NCBI GenBank assembly: GCA_025403435.1
Contig: CM046345.1
Location: forward strand, 13,335,930 to 13,399,929
Reading direction: 5' to 3'
Length of the DNA: 64,000 bases
Source: Artocarpus heterophyllus
Taxonomy: Eukaryota > Streptophyta > Magnoliopsida > Rosales > Moraceae
The notes beneath the pieces were generated by a model. It worked only from the letters and a program-made list of their open reading frames with translations. It was not told where the DNA came from and did no database searches. Positions 24,899 to 36,261 of the stretch are shown here, piece by piece (within the stretch, counting starts at the first letter, position 1; every line of letters starts with the position of its first letter). Both the position numbers and the translations under genes were made by a program.

Positions 24899-25026
24899 TC
24901 GGCATGCCGATGTGAGAATGTTCGGCCTGCCGATCACGTTTTCGACCGACCGAACTTTGAAAGTTTTTAAGCCCAGATTTGCAAAGCCTCTACCGGCCTG
25001 CCGAAGTCCCAAGTTCGGCCTGCTGA
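24899..25026. repeat. Cluster of five GC-rich near-palindromic 12-mers (3' side of LTR)
   Basis: The instances start at 24899 (perfect palindrome), 24922, 24942, 24993 and 25015. After the first, they are mostly in the TCGGCCTGCCGA orientation, the reverse complement of most copies in the 22.5-kb cluster. Confidence 0.85.
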
Positions 25027-25292
25027 ACTGTAGGAGTAAATAGTTTTTAAATGATGTGATGTTTTTATAAGTTATGATTTCACAATTTGGTTTATTTACT
25101 TTATTAAAGCAAGTTTATAATCAATATTAATGTGAAATTAAATTATAGATTAAGTTATTGAATGTTGTTAAAAAAAATGTATGTATGGACCCTGGTTATG
25201 TTTTCCTTAACTGTGTTTATATTTAAAGTTCAAATAAATATGTAATGTATGAATGTAACGACATCTGTGACGTTCGTAAAGAGGGCGTTACA

Positions 25293-25297
25293 TCGCA
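25293..25297. other. Right target-site duplication (TCGCA)
   Basis: It matches 22238-22242 exactly and confirms that the LTR ends at 25292. Confidence 0.9.
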
Positions 25298-25689
25298 TTC
25301 AATCCTCATCTTTGTCGTCGACAAGATCTAGACTTGACTTGATGAGATCTTAGTCGGTGACCCTTCCTCTGGATGAAGATGCAAAAAGACGTCACAACCA
25401 TCGACAGAAATGGGTCGACTCGCCGTCTTGTTTTGGGTAGGTTATAACTTGCTGCCAGCAATGGATGAAAAATGAAAAAGATATGATCCATATTTTTTAA
25501 TTATTTTTTCTAGAGATTAAAAGAGCAAATAGCATATTTAGATTGAAACTTAGTAAATAATGTCATATAGTTTCAAAATATATAGTTTATAGCATATCTT
25601 GAAAAATTGAGTAATGTCTTATGAGAAATTAAGAATAAAAACCCCAAAATACCTTTACTTCTTTATCCTCTATATCTATCATCTTTCTC

Positions 25690-26390
25690 CCTTGTTGATA
25701 CCGCGGGTAGTCGAGAAATACAATATTTATCAAAAAATATCGTATTTACCATGTTAAATACAAAAATTCACCAATAACTTAATTGGGCCACTGGTGGCTG
25801 GAAAATACAATATTTACTAGAAAATACTGTATTTGCTACGTAATACAAAAATTCACCGATGACTTCGCCGGACCACCGGCGGCTAGGAAATCAATATTTA
25901 CCAAAAAATATTGTATTTACAATGTAAATACAAAAATTCACCGGTGACTTCGTCGGACCACCGACCGTCAGAAAATATAATATCTACTAAGAAATTTTGT
26001 ATTTACCATGTAAAAACAAAAATTCACTGGCGACTTCACCGAACCATCGGTGAACTGAGAAATACAATATTTAAGGGGAAATATCGTATTTATCGTGTAA
26101 TACAAAAATTCACCAACGACTTTGTTGGACCAATGATAATAAAAAAATACAGTATTAGCCTTATAATACTATATTACAGTGTAAATACTATATTTCACCA
26201 AACGCCTAGTGGCTGAGAAATACAATATTAACTTTGCAATACTGTATTACTATGTAAATACAAAATTCACCGGTGACTTCGTTAGATTGCTAATGGCCAA
26301 GAAATATAATATTACTCTGGTAATATTGTATTACAAAATTTCACCGGTGACTTTGTTAGATAGTCGACGACCAAAAAATACAAAAATTGT
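25690..26390. repeat. Minisatellite array, ~85-bp unit, about 8 copies
   Basis: The anchor word 'aaaaattcacc' and its variants recur at about 25762, 25847, 25932, 26018, 26104, 26189, 26262 and 26336. The period is 85-86 bp, shortening to 73-74 bp in the last two units. Each unit pairs a GC-rich piece (ggtgacttcg-cggaccaccg) with an AT-rich inverted repeat (aatacaatattta...aatattgtatt). Units are visibly diverged, so the array is not recent. Confidence 0.85.
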
Positions 26391-29300
26391 ACATTTTTTG
26401 TTATTTTAAAATATAAATCTACTATTATTTTTACACTTTTAAAAGTTCTGGCATAATTTACTAATGGTACAACAAAATCTGCTATTTTACATAATTTCTC
26501 ATTTTTGTTTTTAGATTTTTATTTTTTGAGTTTTGTGACGAATTTTGTGTGACGGGCTCATCTTTACTAAAGTTGAAAATGTGTGTTTTAACTGCAAGGT
26601 TTAGATATGATGCATTGAATTTATAGTAGTTTTTCCAAAAGAAAAAGAGTTAATTATGTGTTTGAAAGGTTTATATGAGGATTATATAATTTGAAAGGAT
26701 ATAGTTTGAATCAGTAGTTCATAATATGTCTAATAAATTCGGACAATATATTTTTCTAAGATTTTATTTATTTTTATTTGGAATGTTCCAAATCATTGCA
26801 AGGCCGAGTATGACATACAAAACTTACTGTTTTATAATATTTAACTTGATCTTAACGAAATTATAATTGTTTTTGTAATTTTGTAAAAATAATTAAATTC
26901 TATTAATAATGGTCCTATATATACAAAGCAATCACATTTAACCTACTTATGGGGTTATATTAACGCTACTTATAAAAGAGTAGGATTCAGTCTAAAAAAT
27001 ATACTACATATTAAACTAGGCTTATAGTTTTATAAGTAGTAGGATTATAATCTCATAGAGATGAAAAAGATTTTTTATATAAATAGAAAGAGAGTAATTA
27101 ATGAATTCACATTCATATATTATGTACCTTCTTGACTTGTTAATAAGTGGAATCAATTTATTTATCAATTACTTGCTTTCTTGTGGACATAATTTTACAG
27201 GTGGAACATTAATCATTAATATAAAATCCATAATTTTTATTTGAAGAAAAATAATACTCACAATTTTCAGCCGTGAGAGATTCTCAATCCCAATAACATC
27301 CTACAAGTATAAATAGACTTTTAGTGGTCTCAGGTTTGTTGTTGGGTTAGATCTTTATTTGCATCCGCAGAAAATTGTTATTTACTTCTCTTTTATGTTT
27401 TGGTCAAATCATAGCTAAAATGAGTAGCGTCCAAGACTGCCATAGAGATTCAAAGGTACTCATACGCTGTCTTATGAGATGTAAGTAAAAAAGGCATATT
27501 CTGACAAAAAAGTCAAAAAAAAATTTAAATTAAACAAATGGTCTTTATTTTTTCACTAAAAAACATATTTTTTTATGCAATAAAACTGCTTCAATTTTTT
27601 ACAGAAAGATAAGAAAAAGACTTGTAGCAAGAAAAGAAACTTAAACATAGTGAAAAGAAAACAAACTGGAACAGTTTTATGCCTAAAAAATTTGTTTTTT
27701 GATGTCAAAAAATTACCCCAAAAAAAATCATTTTGCTAATAAGGCTTTTTTTAAAAGCCAATTTTCAAATTCTCCCAAGTAAAAAGGAGAATAACGAGTA
27801 AAATTGTTTGGACCGTCTGTTGACCTTCCAAGAAGTATTTGCCAAATAAATATTAATAGGTCATTTAAAAAAATTCAAAAATTTATTCCATCGCCTATTA
27901 CAAACATTTTGTGACATAGCCAAAATTATCCACATGAATGTTTAGCGTTATTAACATGGTTCGAAAAAAAAATTAAACTAAAAATATTATAATAACTTAA
28001 ATTTTGTTAAAAAAAAATACAACAAAATTTATTTAAATCAAAACTTATTGGTTCAAACTCGTGTTTTCAAACACACTCTAGTTTTTATGGAAGCTAAGAT
28101 AATATTAAGGGTATTTAGCACTATTACCCCTTGAACTTGTTGCACATTAACAATCTAAACATTTAATTTTGGCAAGTTATCATTTGAACTTATAAATAAA
28201 ACATTCCATTAATAGCGATTTTAGTTTTTTGACTGAGATTGATATGTAATTTGCACTTAAATAGTTTATTATTGACATGAATGATCATTTTTTTATATTT
28301 TAACTCATATTTATTGTGATTAATATCTTTAATTAAGCTTTTATAAAAGTAGAATATTTTGAATTGACTTCACTTTGCATATAAATTTGGGTTAACATTT
28401 ACATGAAAAAAAAACTTTTTGTACTCTTAATTATGACCCCTATAAACATCACATTAATTTTAGTCAAAAACTTAAAATTGCTATCATTGGAGGATGATTT
28501 GTTGTAAATTTGTAAGTTCAAAGGATAATTTTTTAAAATTAAAAAGTTTATGTAACAAATCGTAAATGTGGGATAAGTTCACGGGAAGGTGTCAAATACT
28601 CCAATGCTAATCATTGTGGTTTGGTGCGAGAGAGAGATTTTTAAAAGTAGCCTTATCGGAAAAAATTTTTGGACAAATAGGCTAATTTTTTTTGGACAGT
28701 TTTTGGCACAAAAAAAAGGCTTTTTGGACATCAAAACGGTTTCAGTTTTTTTTTTTTTTTCATAATATTGAGGTTCATTATCCTGCTACAGTCATTTTTC
28801 TTATTTTTTTGAAAAAGAACTGAAACAATTTACCTGCATAAAAAAATGTATTTTTTGATTCAAACAAAAAGGGTTATTTATCCAATTAAAAATTTTTTTT
28901 GGCCCTTTCTTCAAAATCTTCCGGTGCGGGGTATGTTTACTTTAGGTTGAACAAACTCCCCTTTTGCAAGGCAAACAAACTGCAATGGAGAGAGAAAGAA
29001 TAGTCTCTCACAAGTAACATTGAGTTGCATAGTCTAAAGCGTCAGCCATTTTGAGTTGTTTAGAGCCACAAAGAAAGCCACACTTTAAGAGTGGTATTAC
29101 ATAAATAATTTTGAGCTAAAGTATAAGCATGTATAATTCTTTCCAAATCAATCACATTTTTTTTTTCTAAGCATAATTAATATTGCTGAGTTAGGTAACT
29201 TTCATCATCATCATCATCTGGATACTAGCTCATCCTATCAACTTATGGTTGAATATTAAAAAAGTTGAAATTTTTTTTTTTTTTTGGTCAATGGTTCAAA

Positions 29301-29422
29301 TAAAGAATTTGGGATCGGTATCATTTTCTGCAGGTATATTAATTTAGAGATAAGACTCCAATTAACATTGATTAAACCATGAAAAGTATCTTATTTGTTT
29401 TGTCGATAATATTTTCCCCCCA

Positions 29423-29423
<1 letters not shown>

Positions 29424-29462
<39 letters not shown>
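29424..29462. repeat. (AG)n microsatellite
   Basis: Uninterrupted AG dinucleotide run of about 19 units. Confidence 0.95.
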
Positions 29463-29466
<4 letters not shown>

Positions 29467-31130
29467 AATAAGTGGAACAATATAAATAAAAAATATTTTC
29501 TTTCCATATATGTTTTAACAAAAACATGTACTTATTCATTGTGCTTTAAATCCTCTAAATAGAAGACATTCCATGTGAAAAAAAATCATAATCTGAATTA
29601 AAAAAAAATTAAACTCAAGCCTTTCAAGAAAAAAAAATTAAACTCAAGAATTTGAAAAAAGCCTTGAATTTTAGATCTCATATATACATAATGTAATGTA
29701 CAAATGCAAAGACAAAGATCTGATTGCTTTCACTCATTTGATGCTAAAGTTCCAACTAACTAATCAATACTAACCTTCCAAACCGATCTAAATTATATAT
29801 TAGTGGATATTTTTCAATTTTTAATCATCATCAACGAAGATTCTTGTCTTATGGAAGGCACCAAAAAAATAAATATATAATTGATAAGTTATAGATTAGT
29901 ACGTTATACCATCTTGAAGGACAATATATAAGTTTATTACCAGTAAAAAATAGATAATTTTTTTTTCCATGTTTCTTGAATTTTTTCTCTGACTTGGTTT
30001 TTGCTTTATCTTTGCTTGAACCATATTTGTCTTCTGTTGGGTAAAAACAGGACTCTATCTATGCTACGAAGAAGCTTCATGGTCATTGTTCCATGCAACC
30101 ATACTATAATTTCAAGTATTAATATAGATTTGAAAATTTTGTTTTAACTCCTAAAAAAGATGTGGGCAATTAGCAAATGGATTGCAATCTATATTCCATT
30201 AATATATATACATACATACCCATATACATACATATCGGTTTAGTTTTAACGATTACTCTAATATTTACCCTTGATGGTTTTTTTCTAAACTTATCGATGG
30301 GTATTATTGTTTTATGCATATAATATAAATTAGATAGTCGTAATGAATTAAATATTAATATATATAAAATGTCACATCATCATTTGCAATTAAAATATGC
30401 ACTTAGCTTCTTATTTTTGGGTTTTTTTTTTTTTTTTTCCCTAGAAGCGAAATTATCCGTTTGCATTTATAAGATAAGTACAGTTAAGGGTAATTTTCAA
30501 ATTAGGATGTGGGTTTGGTTAGAATCCTACTTGCAACAACTAAACCAAAACCAAAACCAAAACCAACATAAAGTTTTACTCCTCATCATCATTGAATTTG
30601 ATTCCCAACTTGCCAAACCCACATTACATTATTGAGGAATCTATTCTAATTTCCAAATAATACCACTAAAAAATTAGTTCCACGTTTAGGGCACCAAATT
30701 GACCTAATTAATAATTTGGTAGGACAAATTCCATTGCCAGACAAACAATTAAATTAGAACAGGACAAGAAGCCACCTCACGAAATAGCAACATGTGACCT
30801 TATAAAGGCATAAAGCTCTTTGCATACAAACATTAATCATTTTTAAGATTCCAAGTTAAAGTTCTTTTCCTTTTTGTTTTAAATTTAATTCTTGCTCCCA
30901 ACTCTGTCTTTTCTCCCTTGCAATCTCCTTTTAGTTGGAAGGTCTTCTGACACAACGACACCCCACCAAAGGAATTAGGAAGTAGAGAAGTGCTTTGATA
31001 TTTCTTCCAACCTAATCTAACCTAATGAAATATGTAAGTGCCACGTCATTAGGGGGACCCACCAATCAGATCAGAAGTTTGTATAACACTGCATCATCGA
31101 GCACTCATATTTAATCCCATAAAATTAATC

Positions 31131-31290
31131 GGGTATTTGTCAAAACAAATTCTAACTCAAATAGTAAAAAAAACTATCGCATACAATAATGAAAAACAAA
31201 AAATTGTTATAATATAAAGCTCTCACATACTACAATATTTTTAACAAAAATTAATTTTAACTATAATTTTAATTTACTTTGCTAAATATT
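31131..31290. mobile_element. MITE-like element, dispersed family (diverged)
   Basis: It starts GGGTATTTGTCAAAAC, carries 'ataaagctctcacatactac' inside and ends in TTTGCTAAATATT. Confidence 0.5.
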
Positions 31291-32057
31291 ATGTAAAACT
31301 TGTTACTCACAAAATATTAAAACACAATAAGAGGTGAAATGTTTCTCATTATCCTTGTATTTCATTGGCCCAAAAGGGGCCCACCCAGCACAAGTCTACC
31401 TCAACTCACTTTCATAGTTTGGCTTGGCTTGGCTCGGCTCTACACCATGATAGTTGATACATCATGCATTAAGGATTGTGATTTATAATCACATAAGCAT
31501 CAATCATTCATTTTTTTAAGGTAAAAAATTAACCATTTGCGATTTGATTTGGGAAAAATGAATGGCGAGGATTTAATGGAAAGATGATGCGTCCATTATT
31601 TGTTGATAATAATTGTTGATAGAAATTGAAAGAAACCTACCTGGTCTACCCGTCTGTCTTAAAGATATACAGTTCTAAATACCCTTTTCAATTTCCTTTT
31701 GCTGTTATTATTATAATCATCTTGCAAGCTAAGAATCATTCACTTCCACGTGAAACATTTCAAATTAAGGATTGATGACCCTACCCTAAAATGGTTTGAA
31801 TCTAAGTATATTTGAATCTAAACCCCTCTCTCTCTCTATGTATATATATATATATATTTGAATCTAAACCCCTTTCTTTCTATATATATATACACACACA
31901 TATATATTTATATATATTTAGTTACCTTTCCAATAAGATATGTTTTAATAGCAATTGTGACGTTAATTATTATAATTTTTTTGTTTATCCACTTAATTAA
32001 AACTGTCATATTTATATGCTAATAATATCTATTGAAAACTAAACTATTGAAACCACA

Positions 32058-32060
<3 letters not shown>

Positions 32061-32088
<28 letters not shown>
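32061..32088. repeat. (AT)n microsatellite
   Basis: Uninterrupted AT run of about 14 units. Confidence 0.95.
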
Positions 32089-32093
<5 letters not shown>

Positions 32094-32740
32094 TTTAAAT
32101 ATCTTGACATTTCAGTGTTTTTGCATGGGGTTGAATTATTCAACTAGCAACTGTATATCTTATCTTGTTATCAGTTACCCTAGTATCTCTCAGTCCAAAT
32201 CCAAATGCATGAAATCTAACTTCCTATTTTATTTTATTTGTACTATTTCAATAAAATAGCTATTGATTGATATTCTTAAAGCAATTTCCTGAAAAAAAGC
32301 AATTCGTTTATAACAAGCAATAACATTAAGATGGCATAATGGTGTGACGGAAGCATTGAAAAGCAAAATGATTCCGGAAGCAATCCCCCCAAAAAAAAAG
32401 CCCTTTCTTTTGCAAATCAAAGCCAAGCACAATAAAAATGTTTCTTACTTCTGTTTACAAACTTTGCACAAGAGGGAAAATAAAGAAAAATAAGAAAAAT
32501 AAAAAAGCTACTCTTTTCATGTTTCCTTCAGCCAATCAATTAGCAGTGATTTAGGAGAATACAAAGACCAAAAACTCAAAAGAGTCCAAAAGAGTGGCAT
32601 TGGTAGATACAAATACCAAAACAACTCCAATCTTGCTAATGTTTTTGTTAGTTTTTAGTTGTTGGACCATCTATTCATCCAAAATCACCTACCTCTAAAT
32701 TCCCTCTCCTCTAACTAACCATTAAGACTCTAGAGAGAGA

Positions 32741-32952
32741 AAGAGTGAGAGAGAGATCATATCCCAATAAAAAAATAAAAAATAAAAAAATACACCTTGG
32801 AAAGTGGAGAAAACACCAATGCTTTATAGTAGCCCCTCCTTCCAATACACAACATGGTATTGATATTTTCACATAAACTCCCCACCATTTTCATTCATCT
32901 CTCCCTTGCATTGCAAGAGAAGAGAAATCAAAAACAACAACAAAAACAAAAA
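32741..32952 (+). promoter_or_regulatory. Putative promoter / 5' leader of the membrane-protein gene
   Basis: A GA-rich tract (about 32735-32756) and a TATA-like TTTATAG (32822-32828) precede a CT- then CA-rich leader ending in AAAAACAAAAA just before the ATG at 32953. The context AAAAAATGG is typical for plant starts. An in-frame ATG at 32854 would add 33 residues, but the extension looks like leader sequence (Q/K-rich from the CAA runs). Confidence 0.4.
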
Positions 32953-33951
32953 ATGGAGAAATCTTGTAAGATCATCAGAAGATCAATCTACACATTCCTC
33001 CAAAACTACCACCATTTCACCTCAAGAGCAGCTCTCTTGGCCTTGCCTTTCTCAGCCTCAATCCTCCTCTCTCAATCCTTAATTTTCCCTTCACTATCTT
33101 CTTCTCTTTTGCCCACCATTTACAATCGTCTCAACGACCTTTTTGTTGCTGCTGGCTTCCCAATACACTCCTCAGAATTCTTCACAATTCTCAATCAAAA
33201 ACTCTCTCAGACAATCTCTTCATCAATCTTCACACTTCCTTTTACCCTCACTTTCTTCCTCATATCTAAAGCCTATGTAATCCAATCTCTTTCTTCGCCA
33301 AAACCCACCTCCCAACCTTCTTTCTCTTCAATCTTGTCCCTTTACTATCCACTTTTTACAACCTACATCTTCAATTCTCTCCTGATCCTTTCTGCCAATG
33401 CAACAGTCTTTGCTCTCCTTTTCTTCGCCTTCAATGTTCTCGACGGGTTCGGTTTGGGCTCTCCGAACACCCTTCTCTTTCTATCGGCATCTGGGGCTGT
33501 TTTGTATTCTATAGTGCTTGCAAACACACTCATAACATGCAATTTGGCACTGGTTTTGTCAGGCATGGAGAAGAGTGGTGGATATTTAGCCACCCTCAAG
33601 GCTTGTGTCTTGATAAAGGGAAGGACTTCAACTGCTTTGTCTCTGGCTCTGCCTTTAAATCTCACTTTGGCTGCAACTGAGGCTTTGTTCCAACATAGAG
33701 TTGTAAGAGCTTATAATATTAATGGAAAGATTGGATCTTCAATGCTTTTGGAGGCTGTTTTGATCTTCTACTTGTACTCAATCCTTGTGGTGATTGATAC
33801 TGTTGTGAATATCATGTTCTGCAAGAGCTGCAAAGTGGGGTTTTTGATTGATCAAGAGGAAAGAATTTGTGGGGTCATCAAAGATGGAGATCATCAAGAT
33901 GAGAATATTGGTAATTATACAAGTTTGAAGAATTTGGAAGAAATTCCTTGA
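32953..33951 (+). CDS. Single-exon plant multi-pass membrane protein of unknown function (332 aa)
   Basis: The protein begins MEKSCKIIRRSIYTFLQNYH. The start at 32953 is preferred over 32854 because the extra 33 codons are leader-like and the MEKS start has an A-rich context. Hydrophobic segments at about residues 26-46, 91-110, 133-160, 172-203, 226-244 and 264-289 suggest six membrane spans, with a short basic N-terminus and an acidic C-terminal tail (about 300-332). Strings such as LPFSASILLSQ and CNLALVLSG, one intact exon and normal codon use mark it as a real gene. It resembles the intron-poor plant 'transmembrane protein' group with no assigned biochemical role; membrane location and function are inferences. 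The 3' untranslated region probably runs to about 34.3 kb. Confidence 0.85.
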   Translation: MEKSCKIIRRSIYTFLQNYHHFTSRAALLALPFSASILLSQSLIFPSLSSSLLPTIYNRLNDLFVAAGFPIHSSEFFTILNQKLSQTISSSIFTLPFTLTFFLISKAYVIQSLSSPKPTSQPSFSSILSLYYPLFTTYIFNSLLILSANATVFALLFFAFNVLDGFGLGSPNTLLFLSASGAVLYSIVLANTLITCNLALVLSGMEKSGGYLATLKACVLIKGRTSTALSLALPLNLTLAATEALFQHRVVRAYNINGKIGSSMLLEAVLIFYLYSILVVIDTVVNIMFCKSCKVGFLIDQEERICGVIKDGDHQDENIGNYTSLKNLEEIP

Positions 33952-34360
33952 ATTTTTTTTTTCCTCTTTTTTCATATTCAGAGAAACCAGCTAAAAAGTC
34001 AACTCTTTCTTTTATTCCTTTGGATAAAGGTACAGATGAGTGCAAACAAATTGAAGAATCATTTGTTATGTACCAAAGGGGTACTGATTTCTTTGGTTTT
34101 TTTTTGCTTGGAGAGGCTCCAGGCAATTTCCAGCACATAAGGATCTGCAGGTGGGATTTGTACCCCACAACAGGAGAAGCAAAATCGTTGTCATAAAAAA
34201 CGAAATTGTATACAGATTTACCATTTTTTTTTTCTTTTGTTACATTCCATATCAATCCTATTGTTGTTAGTCATCTGCAAATTGTCTCAATGGCGTCTTT
34301 TATAGTGTGAATAATACATAGATTTCTTTGCATCAGAGCTATTTTGGTTTTGTTTATGGA
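33952..34360 (+). other. Probable 3' untranslated region of the membrane-protein gene
   Basis: Sequence after the TGA stays moderately complex (including tccaggcaatttccagcac) before falling into T-runs near 34390. An 'aataatacat' near 34310 could act as a poly(A) signal. Short frames here have no support. Confidence 0.35.
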
Positions 34361-35898
34361 AAAAATGCTGCAATTTTTGTTAGGCAACTTTTTTTTTTTT
34401 TTTTTTGAAATAGATCAAGAAATGCTTCATCAAATATGTACGGTACGATTCATTTAAAAAAAATGTACTACACTTGTGACTAAAGGAGTGCTTCCTCTCA
34501 TATATATATTTTTTTAACTTTTCACAAATTTATGTGTCAATTAGAAGACTCTCTATATATGATATAGGGATTTATATAGTAACGGATTTTTTTAATGGAT
34601 ATGGACATAGAAAAAATGGTTGTAAAGTTCGAAATAGGTCTTCGAACAGGGGACTGCTAGTACCCCGCCAGTGTCTAGACAAAAGGACCCTTTTGAGGAG
34701 CCAAATTAAAGAAGAGTAGGATTTGAGCTGATGAACGAATATTATTGAGGATTCCACGAAGTTTTACGTTGCAATTTTAATCAAAAAATTAGTAGTAATC
34801 ATCTCCATTTGTAACACCTGGCATTTTCCTTTTAATTCTCAACTCTTTTTCAGTTGTAAGAGAGCACCAACCAACACAGATTTCCTTCATGAAACCCCAT
34901 TTGTAAGTTCTGTGTTGCTTTACTTCTTGTAGTCAAATCTTCCAACAAATGTTGTTAATAAGACCAGAAGTTTGTGATGTCCCCAGTGACAAGATAATCA
35001 AGCAACCAAGAAGCACCTTGATCCTTGAGTTTGCTACTTTACTACTTGTCGGATTTGACCTACTTTTTAAAGGGCAAAAAAAAGATTTGAATTACTTTTG
35101 GTTCCAGTGGAATCATATTAGTCTTCAACCGTAAATGCCCAATTCAGCTAATTGGGCAAGAAAGTCTAAAACAGTGAACATTAGGAATTTCAAAAGCAAA
35201 ATGTTTTTTGTAATGCACGAAGCCAATTTGGTAGGTTTTGCTTTTCAAAACAATATTTTGATTCAATTTGTATCTTCTTTTAAGAGTGCATTAACTTGGC
35301 AAGAAACTTGAATATTTTTCAAAACGACAAGCTTTAGAAGGCAAAATGTTTTGACAATACACACATTATGCAGTCATTTTTAATGGGGTCCAAGACACTG
35401 ATGAGACTAAGGTATTGAGCCCTAACACAAACAATCAGTAGAAAAATACTGGACTTAAAAGTTCATTAACTTTCCCTCTCAAAAGTTTTTTTTTTTTTAA
35501 ATGAAAACAATACAACAAAACCAAAAAGTTTTACGGTAAATAGTTCAATTGGTCCCCAACCTTTTTTTATTTAACTGGGTCTAACTTTTAAAAAGGGTAT
35601 AATTTAGTCCCTATCATTTAATTTTAGATGGAAAAGTTTGTTTTGGCCATTTAAATGAGAGTATTTTAGTAAAATACTAATATGTTTTTCAAAAATTAAA
35701 ATTAAAATATAAAAACAATTAAAAAATACATATTATTAAAATCATGAAATCCTAGAAATCAAGAAAGCCTAGAAATCAAGAAAAAACAAACTCCCGAACA
35801 TAAGGCAACCAAACAAATAAGAAAGGGAAACTAAGACTATTTCTGCCAAGTAATACTCCCACAAACGTGGGATTTTATCTGACTTTCCAATACTCCCT
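34361..35898. other. Intergenic DNA
   Basis: It contains T-runs, a GC-richer patch at about 34640-34740 (gctagtaccccgccagtgtc) that I cannot assign, and AT-rich sequence. No gene is supported. Confidence 0.4.
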
Positions 35899-36261
35899 TC
35901 AAGTTGGTGAATAGATATCTGTCATTCCTAGCTTGTTAACAGAAATATCAAAACTTGACTTCTAAAGTGCTTTAGTCAGAACATCTGCTTCTTGCTACTT
36001 AGTAGGAATATAAGACAAGTTGACGGTTCTATTTTCTACCTCTGTCTTGATGAAGTTTCTATCAATCCTCATGTGTTTCATTTGATCATGCTGCACAAGA
36101 TTATGAACCACACTAATAGCTGATTTGCTATCACTAAACAACTTCATAGGTCCTATTAGTTGCACATTCAAATCTACCATGAATCTTTGTATCCAAATGA
36201 GCTCACATGTTCCCTGAGCTATGGCCCTATATTCAGTTTCAACACTACTTCTAGCTGCCAT
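35899..36261 (-). pseudogene. Ty1/copia RNase H C-terminal fragment
   Basis: The minus strand encodes MAARSSVETEYRAIAQGTCE, then LIWIQRFM, LFSDSKSAISV, KHMRIDRNFIK and SYIPTK. This is the standard end of Copia polyproteins: the SSVE-EYRA and D-SAI motifs of RNase H, then the H-KHI-ID-HFI block. Two in-frame stops follow (after SYIPTK and after ADVLTKAL) before the usual KLGM-DIYSPT ending at 35899. No reverse transcriptase or integrase is attached. It is a decayed remnant, not a gene. Confidence 0.85.

Larger units (their letters stand above)
22243..25292 (+). mobile_element. Solo LTR, 3050 bp, probably Ty3/gypsy (Tekay/Del-like)
   Basis: It starts TGTAACACCC and ends GGGCGTTACA (near-perfect 10-bp terminal inverted repeat). 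It is flanked by perfect TCGCA duplications, and no gag-pol or second LTR lies between the ends. Large LTRs beginning TGTAAC are characteristic of Tekay/Del chromoviruses; this family call is from memory. Plus orientation is inferred from a TATA-like TAAATAG (22902-22908), followed by a CT-rich leader and a 5' splice-like AAGGTAAGAG near 23118. Clusters of near-palindromic GC 12-mers lie at 22495-22621 and 24899-25026. It interrupts the GC-rich repeat unit at 21950-22240/25298-25490. Confidence 0.85.
26391..32740. other. Gene-free intergenic DNA upstream of the membrane-protein gene
   Basis: AT-rich, with no supported gene. It contains two hairpin-forming AT-rich segments (about 27500-27740 and 28690-28900), an AG microsatellite (29424-29462), a diverged copy of the dispersed family (31131-31290) and (AT)n tracts (31840-31915, 32061-32088). 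Short open frames such as 30369-30635 and 31812-32000 lie over low-complexity sequence. Confidence 0.45.

Noticed and set aside
25690..26390. CRISPR-like regularly spaced repeats
   Set aside because: Units are contiguous and diverged with no unique spacers, in a plant genome; it is a minisatellite.
32854..32952. 33-codon N-terminal extension of the membrane protein
   Set aside because: Reads as leader (CAA/AAA repeats); the downstream ATG at 32953 has better context and begins the family-like sequence.
33363..33665. 100-codon minus-strand ORF
   Set aside because: Antisense shadow of the membrane-protein gene; Arg/Lys-rich composition typical of such shadows.
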